This document shows, one piece after another, positions 1-8,831 of a DNA stretch of 40,049 nt. The notes beneath the pieces were generated by a model that saw only the letters and a program-made list of their open reading frames with translations, did not search any database and had not been told where the DNA came from. The stretch's first letter is position 1. The number at the start of each line of letters is the position of its first letter. The stretch comes from Mastigamoeba balamuthi (Eukaryota > Evosea > Mastigamoebida > Mastigamoebidae), in assembly GCA_902651635.1 (NCBI GenBank), contig CACRSC010000015.1:17415-57463 (forward strand), written 5' to 3'. Both the position numbers and the translations under genes were made by a program.

Positions 1-1289
1 AGGCCACGCCGTCGCCGGCGCCCCCAGCGGCGCTGACAGCGGGCTCAGCGCGTGTGCCGAGAGGCGCTCGAGCATAGGTCCCGGACTTCCAGGCGCCAGC
101 GCCAGCAGATCGCGCGGAGATGCCTGCAGCTGCAGGCTTTGCATGGAGCCCTCGAACACGCCGGCGCTGGACGCGATTTTTTTCCACGCGCGCAAAATGA
201 ATCAGTTGATTTGCGAATCGGAGTTGCCGCGGGCCCCAAGCACCTGTGCAGCAGCCCGCGCGGGGACTTGGGGGACGCCGCCGCCGCTGCGGGCGCCCCG
301 GAGCCGTCGAGCTCGATGGGCACCGGCGAGCGCGTCGCCGAGACAGGGCTGCCGGCCGCCGCCTGCTGGTGCTGCCCGGGCTGCGGCGGCGACGACATCG
401 CGGCCTGCGGGGGCGTCGCCCTGTGCAGCCCAAACTGCGCAGCCGCCGGCCGCGGCCCCGGGGGGCGCGCCACCGCGCAGAACGTCGGCGAGGACCCCGG
501 CGGCCCCGGCGACGCCCGCGAGGCCGACGGCGCCCACGTCTGCTGGAGCGCGTGCTGCGCGCTGCGCGACGTCTTGCGCGGGCCCCCGGGCGCCGCCGCC
601 GAGGCCGGCAGCTCGTCCTCCTCGCTGGCCGACGCCGTCTCCTCGCTGTACAGCCCGCACAGGTAGTCGTCCAGCGCGTGCGCCCCCTCCGCGGCCTCCA
701 GCACTCGCATCGACCTGCGTTTTTCGCGTTTTTCAGGGGGCGGTGCGGGTTTTGCGGCGTCTTTTTTCCCCGGGACGCGCAAAACAGAGGCGGTGACGCG
801 AGGGGGGCGGGGGTGGGGACACTGACGTGGTCTGGGCGATGACGGACTGGCGGTTGTCGTGGATGCGCGCGTGGTGCGACTGCGGGGTGGCCGCGGGCGA
901 CGAGGGCACCGCCCCCGCGGCCTCGAGCGCCTCGATCCACGCCTGCAGGCTCTCGGGCGACGGCGCCGTGAACTTGACCCTCACCTGCGCAAGCGCCGGG
1001 GTCAGCGGAGGAGGGGACTGAGGGGGGGCATGGGCCCCTCCCTGCTTACGCGGGGTGCCGAGGGAGCGGGCGTGGAGAGGTCGAGGACGAAGGAGCGGCT
1101 GCGGGAGCCGGCGCGGGAGACAGAGGCCCCGAGGACCTTGAGGCTGAGCTGCTGCTGCTGCTGCTGCTGCGGCGGCTGCTGCGGCTGCGCTGCGTCGCCT
1201 GCGGAGCCCGGCGCGACGGTCAGCGCCGAGCTGGCGCGGTCCAGGGCGGCCCAGCACCCGCGCCCGCTGATCTGCAGGTACCCCTCCAT
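1..1289 (-). CDS. PH-domain protein, 3' end beyond the window
   Basis: Exons 1289-1050, 984-827, 714-244 and 166-1 (open at the window edge) join in frame; introns are 65, 112 and 77 nt with donors GTAAGC, GTCAGT and GTGCTT. The product begins MEGYLQ, the usual first strand of a pleckstrin-homology domain, and the domain closes about residue 100 with the C-terminal helix around the Trp of LQAWIEAL. A poly-Gln run (codons near 1150-1180) sits in a loop of the PH domain. After it come about 210 residues rich in Pro, Ala and Ser, probably disordered. PH domains bind phosphoinositides or proteins at membranes; no catalytic domain is seen in the 345 codons present, so its partner and role are unknown. 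Divergent from the DNPH1 gene over a 173-bp shared promoter. Confidence 0.7.
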
Positions 1290-1462
1290 GCAGAGGGGAG
1301 GGTGTGGGAGGCTTTTTCCCGTCTGGCTATCCAACCGACGCCGACACGGAACGAAGATTCCACAGGAGATAACTTTTCCGGGGGTGGAGTATCTCCGACG
1401 GGATATCAGGGGGCCAGATTCGCCCGCGTTGAACACAACGAACCAGCCCAGCCAGTCCGCCC
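1290..1462. promoter_or_regulatory. Shared promoter of the PH-domain and DNPH1 genes
   Basis: This 173-bp gap separates two divergent start codons. It holds GGAGTATCTCCG (from about 1386) and GGGATATCAGG (about 1400), both members of the ATATCTC/GAGATAC family that recurs before other genes here. No TATA box is evident. The promoter role is inferred from position. Confidence 0.35.
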
Positions 1463-1921
1463 ATGTCCGCGCGCCACCAGATCTACTTCTGCGGGAGCAT
1501 CCGCGCGGGGCGCGAGGACCAGCCCGTCTACGAGGCGATCGTGGGCCACCTGGAGCGCAGCTTCGGGCCCGTGCTGACGGCGCACGTGGCGCGGCGCGAC
1601 GTCCTCGACGGGCAGGCCGCCGCGCACCTCAGCGAGCGCGACATCTACGACCGCGACGTCGCGTGGCTCGGGCGCTGCACCGCCGTCGTGGCCGAGGTGA
1701 CCGTGCCGTCCCTGGGCGTCGGCTTCGAGCTGGGCCTCGCCGAGCGCCTGCGCAAGCCGACGCTGTGCCTGTGGAGGCGCAGGCCCGCGGGCGAGGGCGC
1801 CGAGCGGCAGAAGGAGCTCTCGGCCCTCGTCCGGGGGTGCCCGTCCTTCACCGTCCGCGACTACGAGACCGTGGCCCAGGCGCAGTCCTTCATCGACCAG
1901 TTCTTCTCGACCCTCGAGTAA
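1463..1921 (+). CDS. DNPH1: 2'-deoxynucleoside 5'-phosphate N-hydrolase
   Basis: A single-exon gene for 152 residues, the usual length of the Rcl/DNPH1 family. These enzymes cut the N-glycosidic bond of deoxynucleoside monophosphates, giving a free base and deoxyribose 5-phosphate, and help clean modified nucleotides from the pool. The N-terminal IYFCGSIRAG phosphate/nucleotide loop is at residues 7-16. Asp65 in DRDVAWL and Glu89 in LGVGFELG match the catalytic Asp69 and Glu93 of rat Rcl, with identical 24-residue spacing. No signal peptide, so cytosolic or nuclear. The ATG at 1463 starts directly before the conserved first strand. Confidence 0.9.
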   Translation: MSARHQIYFCGSIRAGREDQPVYEAIVGHLERSFGPVLTAHVARRDVLDGQAAAHLSERDIYDRDVAWLGRCTAVVAEVTVPSLGVGFELGLAERLRKPTLCLWRRRPAGEGAERQKELSALVRGCPSFTVRDYETVAQAQSFIDQFFSTLE

Positions 1922-2110
1922 AGCAGGAGCTGTCGGCCCAGCGTCGGTGGCCTCGTAGCGAGGGAACGCGCGAGCAAAGAACTGGGAACTGCCTTCTAAA
2001 CGGGTGGCTGTTATCGAGAAGATATTTGGCTGCGCCTGAGATTTCTGCCCAGGCGGATTTTGAAGGATATTTTGTGTGCACTTCCGGCGGAGGCGCGCGG
2101 TCGCTCGCCC

Positions 2111-2687
2111 TCAGCAGAAGTCGAGCAGAAGCTGCGGCAGGCACTTCTCGAAGTGCTCCGGCGACAGGGCGGTGCCCTCGGACTCCGCGGCTGCGTGCGC
2201 TCTGTTGATGGCCTCTGCGGGGGTTTTTGTGTGTGTGCGACGCGTTGAAACGCGGAATCAGCGCGGCGTCGGGGGCGGGCGTACCGACGACCAGCAGGCG
2301 CATGTACTCGGCCATCAGCTTGGCCACCTCGGGCTTGACTGCGCGGGGGAGGGGAGAGGTTCGACACCCGAAATTCGTTTGGAACCGATGACGTGGCGGG
2401 GAAGAAGCGCGCGGGGCGTCGGGGACTCACCCCTGGCGTTCTGGTCGCCCCACGCGAGCTGCAGAATCCGCTCGCACAGCTTCTACGTCGGGGGAGCACA
2501 AGGCCCAGGGGGAGCGCATCAAGGACGCCCCATCAAGGTCCAGGGGGGGAGTGGGCAGGCGGCGGTGGCAGCGGCGGGTGCAGCGCAGGACCGCGGGGGT
2601 GCGCAGATGGGGGGGGATCAGAAATCTCTCAGGGCGAAGGGCGCGGGGCGGCGGTTGGCGCTGTACAGGGTCGAAGGAGGCAGACAT
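2111..2687 (-). CDS. CENPX: Centromere protein X / MHF2 histone-fold protein
   Basis: Four small exons, 2687-2667, 2482-2431, 2338-2285 and 2214-2111, join to a 76-residue protein (human CENP-X has 81). The fold starts KLCERILQLAW, continues with KPEVAKLMAEYMRLLVVEA and ends with the hallmark LPQLLLDF. CENP-X pairs with CENP-S in a histone-like tetramer that binds DNA at centromeres and, with FANCM, at stalled forks. Phases match at every junction; the introns are 184, 92 and 70 nt. Exon 1 encodes only seven residues and its donor (GTACAG) is the least certain part; the later exons are clear from the family match. The gene is too fragmented for an ordinary ORF search. Confidence 0.85.
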
Positions 2688-3014
2688 GCGAGGCGTGTGA
2701 GGGGCACGAGCGCGTGGGCCGACGTGTCACTGATGATGTCAGAGTGCAGTTGGAACAGCAGCCGGCGCTCTTGCCGCCCTGTGCGGGGGTGGGGGACAGC
2801 ACCACACAACGCGCCAAGAAAACAGGATATTTATTTTCCGTTTTATTTCGCGGGTTGTATCTCCGTGGGGTCCGAAATATCACTCAGAGACCAAAAAGCC
2901 CCCCTGTGCGCTGCATTAACAAGGGCGGAGAGACCTACCCCCCGAAACCGTGTGGGCTAAAGGTAGGAAAAACAGCACACCAGCACACCACCACCACCCC
3001 GTCGACAGGAAACA
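2688..3014. promoter_or_regulatory. Shared promoter region of CENP-X and SAP30-like genes
   Basis: A 327-bp gap between divergent starts with no credible reading frame. The segment 2822-2890 is AT-rich against its surroundings and holds GGATATTTAT, GTATCTCCG and GAAATATCAC, three members of the element seen before other genes in the window. Promoter role inferred. Confidence 0.3.
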
Positions 3015-3431
3015 ATGAGCGACAGCGTGGGCGAGACGAAGAAGCGCCAGAGGCGGACGACGAGGCGCAGGCGCGCGGCCGTGCGCGACGACGACGGCGA
3101 CTGGGCGGCCCAGGGCAGCGACGGCGCCGACGACGCGACCCCGACGACGCCGCTGGGCACGGGCAGCAGCCCCGTGACGGCGGCCAGCGTCGCGGCGGCC
3201 GTCGTCGCGTCGCTCGACACGGTCGCGCTGCGCAGGTACCGCGAGGTCTACAAGCTGCGGGCGAGGGGCGGGGGCCGCAGGGAGCTCGCGGCCGCCGTGA
3301 GGGCGCACTGGTCTCGCGACCTGCGCGTCGACGACGAGGCCGCGGTCATCGAGACGTTCCTCGCGCTTCTGCGTCGGCCGGCGTCGGCCACGCCGTCGTC
3401 GTCGAGGCCCGGGTCGCCCGAGACGCAGTGA
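3015..3431 (+). CDS. SAP30-type Sin3-binding protein
   Basis: A single-exon gene for 138 residues. Residues 1-30 are basic (KKRQRR, RRRR) and look like a nuclear localisation signal; residues 30-60 are acidic and Ser/Thr-rich. Residues about 62-122 match the Sin3-binding domain of SAP30, with the pattern LRRYREVYKL, then AAAVRAHWSRDLRV and VIETFLALLRR. SAP30 bridges the Sin3 scaffold and the Rpd3/HDAC histone deacetylase. The N-terminal zinc finger of animal SAP30 is absent, as in shorter fungal and plant forms. Function is inferred from this domain alone. Confidence 0.7.
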   Translation: MSDSVGETKKRQRRTTRRRRAAVRDDDGDWAAQGSDGADDATPTTPLGTGSSPVTAASVAAAVVASLDTVALRRYREVYKLRARGGGRRELAAAVRAHWSRDLRVDDEAAVIETFLALLRRPASATPSSSRPGSPETQ

Positions 3432-4252
3432 GGGGCGCGGTACCCGGTGGAACTGCGGCGGCGAGCTGAGATCGACTTGCTTTCCTTTCCCCTGCCCACC
3501 ACGCCTCCTTTTTTTTTCTCCCCCCTATCACCAATCACGAACCCACCAGGCAGCACACACGGCGATCTCTCTCTCCCCCGCGCCCCCCGCGCCCGAGGGA
3601 CGGGGTGAGGGGATGCGTGCGCTCTCGCTTCCCCTCACGCCTCCCCGTGTTTGCGTAAACCCCCATAGCGAGTGCACATAACAACACCTCAGACGCAACA
3701 CACACACGCACGCCCACTAGGCTCAGCACCACTAATAGAGAACCACCTCTCATGCTTTCCATCTCCGCGGGGTCTCGCTCTTCGCTGCTTGTGGGGGCAT
3801 TGCTTTGTGTCGTCGCCCCCGCCGGAGTAGCCCTCATGCGTGACGTGCACCACCGAGAAATCAAGTGGACCTCCACAAATAACGCGCGATTCGCGGACCC
3901 GCAGTGCTGCAGGCTGCAGCAGCGGAGGGTGCAAGGCCAGGAGCGCCGCCCAGCCGTGCGGCGAGAGAGCAGCGAGTTCATCGCAACAGACACATGCAAT
4001 TGGTATTGGTTTGCTGACAGCCGCGGCCTGTGCGCCGCACGCCCTCTTCCTCCCCCGTGTTTCTTTCGCCCGGCGGGGGGGGTTGGGTGTGGCGAGCCCA
4101 GCAGCGTCCCACCACGGGGCAGCAGCCGGGGGAGGGAGGGGTGGAGCGCGGAGCGGGGGGGTGGCCCCGTGCCTCAGCTTCCACAAAACGCTCGCTACTC
4201 AACTCTCTGGTGTGCCACACATTCTCGCCCCCCCGCTCTTTCCGCGACGGCG
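3432..4252. other. No gene recognised (820 bp)
   Basis: Pyrimidine-rich after 3480, then mixed sequence with a CA-rich patch near 3680-3715. A plus-strand frame from 3752 begins with a hydrophobic, signal-peptide-like stretch but goes on into low-complexity sequence and overlaps the antisense transporter exon. I see no family match or convincing exon, and take this as the 3' regions of two converging genes. Confidence 0.4.
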
Positions 4253-5848
4253 TCACTCGGACTTCTTGGGAGCGCCGGCGCTGCTGGCGGGGACGCTCTT
4301 CGCCAGGCGCATGTCGATCACGACGCCGAAGAACACCGCGGCGAGCGCCACCCACTGCGCGGCGCTCATGGGGTGGCCGTAGACGATCACCGAGCACACG
4401 ATACTGGTAAATTTCCTGGAGAGGAGGCAAGAGGGATCAGCGCAGGGGCCGCAGGATATCGCAGGCGAGGGAGGGAGCCCACCTCAGGGTGGTGACGATG
4501 GAGCAGGTGAGGGTGCCGAAGTGCGAGATGGTGAGGAAGATGAAGACCTGGCCCACGGCGCCGACGGCCGAGTAGAGCGCGACGAGGCGCAGGGCGTCCG
4601 GGTGGCGCGCGCAGAAGAGCAGCGGCTGGGCCAGGTTGCCCGTGGCCGCCAGCGCGCAGGCGAGGAACGCGGCCGTGAAGGCGCTGGGCCACATCATGAG
4701 GTGCCACTGGGCCATGGCGCGGGCGTCGGGGTCCCGCGAGCGCCTGTAGAGCCCCATGCAGCGGTCCTGCCGGCTGCCCACCGCTCCGTCGAGCGCCAGC
4801 GACAGCGCCAGCAGCGCGTAGCCCACGCAGCTCGACTCGCCCGCCGCCGCGCCCGCAGCCGCCTCGCCGTGCATGAACCACGCGGCCCCCGCGGCGATCA
4901 GCGCGACGCTCAGCACGCGCCCGGCCGGGAACGCCGCGCGCGAGCCCGCAGCCGCGAGGCCGAGCAGCAGGACGGGCACGGGCTTGAGGCTCTTGACGAG
5001 GACCATCGTGGGGTAGGCCACGTGGAGCACCGCCACGTTGGAGCAGTACATGGCGCCGCCAAACGCCGCGCTGATGCAGGCGAACTCGCGCAGGCCGACG
5101 CCGGCGGCCGGAGGCGGCAGCAGCGGCAGCCGCGCGTGAGTGCACATGGCCGCGGCCACCGCCGCGTTGGCGAGGCACTGCGCCGCCAGCAGGAACCCCG
5201 TGAACCGGAACTGCTCGCCCAGCGCCCCGAACCTCTGCTCCTTCCTGCGCCGCGAGTGGGTCAGTCCCGGTGTCTTGAAGCGCTCAGCGCCCACCGTCGG
5301 TGTCTGTGTGTGACCGTCGTGCGTGCTGCTGCTGCTTATCGCGGACCCCCTTATCAATTGAATTGTACAGCCAAACTTGCACGCTGGTCTCAGGCATTCG
5401 CACAGAGTCACACAGCACTCTCGCACACTCACACGCACTCTCGCACTCTCGCCCGCCCTAGTACTCTCACAATTGCCCACGCCCCATAGCAGATCGGCCA
5501 AGCCACGACCAAGCCACACCACACGCCAGGCGAAGCAGACGAGCCACGCAACAGCAGACCCGCTCACTACAGCTGCAGCGCGAGGAAGCCGCTTCCCCTG
5601 TGCGTCTGGGCGAGCGGTGCACTTGTGGGTGGAGGGTGGAGGAGGGCGCACAGCTGCTCCTGGACGAGGCCGAAGACGAGGTAGCACGCGTAGATGCCGG
5701 CGGTGCAGAGGAGGTACAGCGCCGTGGCGGCGGCCGCAGAGGGCGCGGCGGGCGGGCAGCCGTGCGCGACAGAGGGCGACGCGTGCGACTGGCTGCCAGC
5801 GGCACGCGGCGGGCCGTAGCTGGGCTGCGGCGACTTGCTACCGGTCAT
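4253..5848 (-). CDS. ER nucleotide(-sugar) transporter, SLC35B1/UAA family
   Basis: Exons 5848-5652, 5244-4483 and 4415-4253 give 373 residues, slightly longer than SLC35B1 (about 320). The N-terminal helix ends in GLVQEQL, matching GILQEK of the family. Later come YPTMVLVKSLKPVPVLL, the family's Lys-containing helix, and SHFGTLTCSIVTTLRKF, which crosses the last splice site in phase. About ten hydrophobic helices are visible. The protein ends KKSE, a dilysine motif for retention in the ER. SLC35B1 relatives carry nucleotides or nucleotide sugars (ATP/ADP, UDP-sugars) across the ER membrane; the substrate here cannot be told from sequence. Intron 1 is long (407 nt) and repeats CACTCTCGCA-like units; intron 2 is 67 nt. 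Confidence 0.85.
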
Positions 5849-5946
5849 GCTGCTGGCGGCGCTGGCGGGCGTGTGCGGCGTTTCTGCGGTTGAAAAGTGG
5901 ACACAAAGCGGAGACCACGTGGTGCATTTTCAGTCATTAGAACGCC

Positions 5947-5973
5947 AGATACCGGTATCTCTGCGGAGATACC
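5947..5973. promoter_or_regulatory. Nested palindromes between divergent genes
   Basis: AGATACCGGTATCT (5947-5960) is a perfect 14-bp palindrome. It overlaps a second perfect inverted repeat, GGTATCTC (5954-5961) and GAGATACC (5966-5973), with a 4-bp spacer. Three half-sites thus lie between the transporter start (5848, minus) and the SAM-domain gene start (6090, plus). This is the clearest example of the GAGATAC element found upstream of other genes here, and suggests a binding site for a dimeric factor. Confidence 0.5.
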
Positions 5974-6089
5974 AATCTGACATCAGCAGGCAACGAATCA
6001 ACCGCGCCAAGCGAGGGGGCGAGTGTTTCTCTCTGAGCCCTTGCATCGCTCCCGTTCTTCTCGCGGAGACCGGAGAATCCCCCAGACCC

Positions 6090-8635
6090 ATGGAGGGCGC
6101 CGCACACAAGGCCGACGAGGCGCAGCCCCCGGCGCGCGCGGAAGCGTCCCGAGACGACGCCGGGGCGCAGCCGCAGGCGCGGGAGGCCGTCGACGTCGCA
6201 GAGGCGCAGCAGCAGCGGCCGATGAGCCCAGAGGCCCCGGAGGCCGCATCGTCCTCGTCCACCGAGGAGGACCCCGACGAGCCCGCCCCGGCGCTGCCGC
6301 CCGCAGCGCAGGGCCCGCAATCAGTTCCGTCAACCGCCGCATTTGAAACTGTGGACTCGGAGCAACCAAGCCCAGAGAGTAACGAAATATCTCCCTCTCG
6401 TCTCCTCTCCCCTCATCAAAGCAGGACGCGGAGCACCAGCAGCAGCAGCAGCACCAGCAGCAGCAGGCCACACCACACAAGAGCAAGGTGAGGACGCTGG
6501 AGGGATGGGAGATGGGGGAGATGGAGGGATGGGAGGGATTGTCTGACATTTTCTGGCGGGTGGGTGAATCTCCCTTGTGGTGGTGCAGAAGCTGAGGAGG
6601 GAGCTGCTGCAGCTCAAGCGCAGCGCAGAGTACTCGTACATCAAGCGGCCCGAGCAGAGGTATACGGTGCCCAGCGAGGTGAGCCCTGCCCCCCCAGCCA
6701 GCGCGTGCCTTGTGGGCCTTTTGCTACTCTGCGTTTGTTGCGGATGACTCTGTGCTGGCGGTTGTGGAACGCACAGAGACACAGAGGCACAAGAGGCACA
6801 CACATATCACAGGGCACAGCACACGGCCGTGCATTGCTCCCGCGGCAATCACGCCAATCGGCAGAAGAAACCCTCGTGCCACATGCCACCCCCACCCAGT
6901 GGCATGCCCCCTCTCCCGCAAGAGGCATTGCACACTCGCCCTCCCCCTTCCCTTCACTCACCGGCGTTCTCTGCATTGCACTCTGCGTGCAACGCCCTCT
7001 CGGTTGTCGCACTCTGCCGATAACGTCCCTTGCGACTGTGCTGCCCATTGCATTGCACAATCACCGCTCCTCCGCCTTTCTCTCCCCCTCGACCTGGGCG
7101 GGACACTGACGCGTAGAGGGAAAGGGGGTCTCATTCGACTGGGGCCTCATTGCATTGCATTGCATCTGATTGCATTGCGCGTGCGGCAGCCCGCGAGCAA
7201 GAAGCCGAGGGGAGGATGGGCGCCCAGCGACGGGCCGGCGAGCAGCAAGGCCGGGGGGCGCACGGTGGTGGAGGACCCGCACAGGCCGTTCACGTGCCCG
7301 CGGTGCTCGGCGTCTGTGCGGCTGCAGCGCAAGTCGGGCAAGGTGCTGAGCGGCAACAGGTACATGCAGTGGTACCAGTGCCCCGCGTGCAAGCGCACCT
7401 CCAAGGTCGTCGTCGACATCAGCGAGGCCGTCAGGGCCGGCGACCGCAGGGTGCAGCAGGCGCTCTCGATGTCGCCGCCCGCCAAGCAGCACGCGGACGC
7501 GGCAAGCGAGGAGGCCAACTGCTGCAGCGAGATCGAGCCCAGCAGCGAGAGCGAGGGCGCCGCGGGCGTCGAGTCGGACACAGAGGACGACGCCAAGCAG
7601 GGCGGGGCCAGCGGCAGCGAGCTTGGCGCGAGCGACGAGGGCAGCGGGGCGGAGGAGGACAGGGCGGCGCCCGAGAGGAGGCGCTCGCGCTCGCGCAAGG
7701 GCATCAGGCAGCCCAGCAGGCGGCTGCCGGACCCGCTGAGGCCCGAGGCGTGCACGGCGTGCGGGGCGCTGGGCAACATGATGCGCAACGGCAAGAGCTC
7801 GATCAACGGCGTGCTGGGGCAGCGGTACCTCTGCAGCAGCTGCGGGTCGACGGTGCTGGTGGACTCGCGAGGAGTCGCGCACGGGCAGAACGACAAAGCC
7901 AAGACGAGGAGCCCCGAGCAGAAGCCACTGAGAGAACCCAAGCCCGAGCCGCTCGAGTATCAGCCCATGGGCGAGCCCAGGACGCTGCGAAGAAAGGAGG
8001 CTGTGGCCCCGCCGTCGCCGCTGCCCTCGCCCTCGATGGCCCCCGCGCTGCCGACACCCCTCAGCAGCGGCAAGAAGACCGCCAGCGCGTCGCCGCTCGT
8101 GCCGTCGCCGCCTGTGTCGCCGTCCGTCAGCGACGAGCAGCTCAGAGTGCTGCAGACGCTGCGGTCTCAGCTGGCACTGTGAGTGCACCCCCACCCTCCC
8201 ACCCCCACGGGCCAGTCGAGCACGGGCTCAACAAGGCCGAACGCCGCGCGCAGGGTGAGGAGCGAGTGCTCGGCGCTGCGGAAAGCGGTGCAGGAGAAGG
8301 ACACAGCAATCGAGACAAAGGTGGGGGAAGCTTTGGCTTCGTTCCTCACGCACGAGGCGCAGGAGGCCGAGCTTAAGGCACTGCGAGAGCAGCAGCCCCG
8401 ACGAGACGGCACGCTTGGCGGCAGGCAGGTCCGCGGCCTCGGCGTCAGCGAGACGTGCGAGGTGCTCAAGACCTTCGGGATTTCCGCGGACACGATACAG
8501 ATACTCGCGGACCAAGAGATTGACGGCGACACGCTACTGGCGATGAGGGAGTCGGACCTCGCGCAGCTGAAGCTGAAGCTCGGGCCTCAGATCAAGCTGC
8601 GGCAGTTGTTGGAGAGCAGCGTCCCGCCTCAGTAA
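6090..8635 (+). CDS. SAM-domain protein with two zinc ribbons
   Basis: Exons 6090-6323 (end uncertain; 6350 also keeps frame), 6425-6487, 6589-6678, 7190-8178 and 8254-8635 give about 585 residues. Residues 1-100 are acidic and disordered with poly-Gln. Residues 100-129 form a basic helix. Two CxxC...CxxC modules follow: C165/C168...C193/C196 and C317/C320...C344/C347. The second, with RNGKSSINGVLGQRYLCSSC, resembles the zinc ribbon at the N-terminus of bacterial transposases. An acidic Ser-rich linker and an Arg/Ser stretch lie between them. A short coiled coil (about 450-500) leads into a C-terminal SAM domain (about 525-582). Probably a nuclear DNA- or protein-binding regulator that oligomerises by SAM, but I recognise no named family. 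The start ATG has a good context (CCCATGG). Confidence 0.65.
6831..7178 (+). repeat. GCATTGC heptamer cluster in an intron
   Basis: The 511-nt third intron of the SAM-domain gene holds seven copies of GCATTGC, at 6831, 6925, 6973, 7050, 7152, 7157 and 7172. The last three run almost in tandem just before the 3' splice site. It is unlike other introns in the window. Confidence 0.6.
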
Positions 8636-8663
8636 TCGCCAACAAGGCCACGGCTGTGTTATG

Positions 8664-8669
8664 AATAAA
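8664..8669 (+). terminator. Poly(A) signal of the SAM-domain gene
   Basis: AATAAA lies 29 nt after the TAA stop at 8633-8635. A hairpin CCCCG-TTGTTG-CGGGG follows at 8700-8715, before the converging GH44 gene. Confidence 0.6.
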
Positions 8670-8831
8670 GGTCCTGCGGTAGATTACACGCCGTCTGCCC
8701 CCCGTTGTTGCGGGGCCATCAGTCCCTGACATCCGTACGATAGGATACAAACGAGGTCTCTTGTGATGCATAAGGCCCTTCAGTATTGTCAAGGTCGGGC
8801 TGTTCCACTTGGTTGCTTAACTTGGCTGTCG

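Noticed and set aside
3752-4495. 247-codon plus-strand frame with a signal-like start
   Set aside because: Its second half is antisense to the real transporter exon, and the rest is low-complexity sequence, as expected for long frames in GC-rich DNA.
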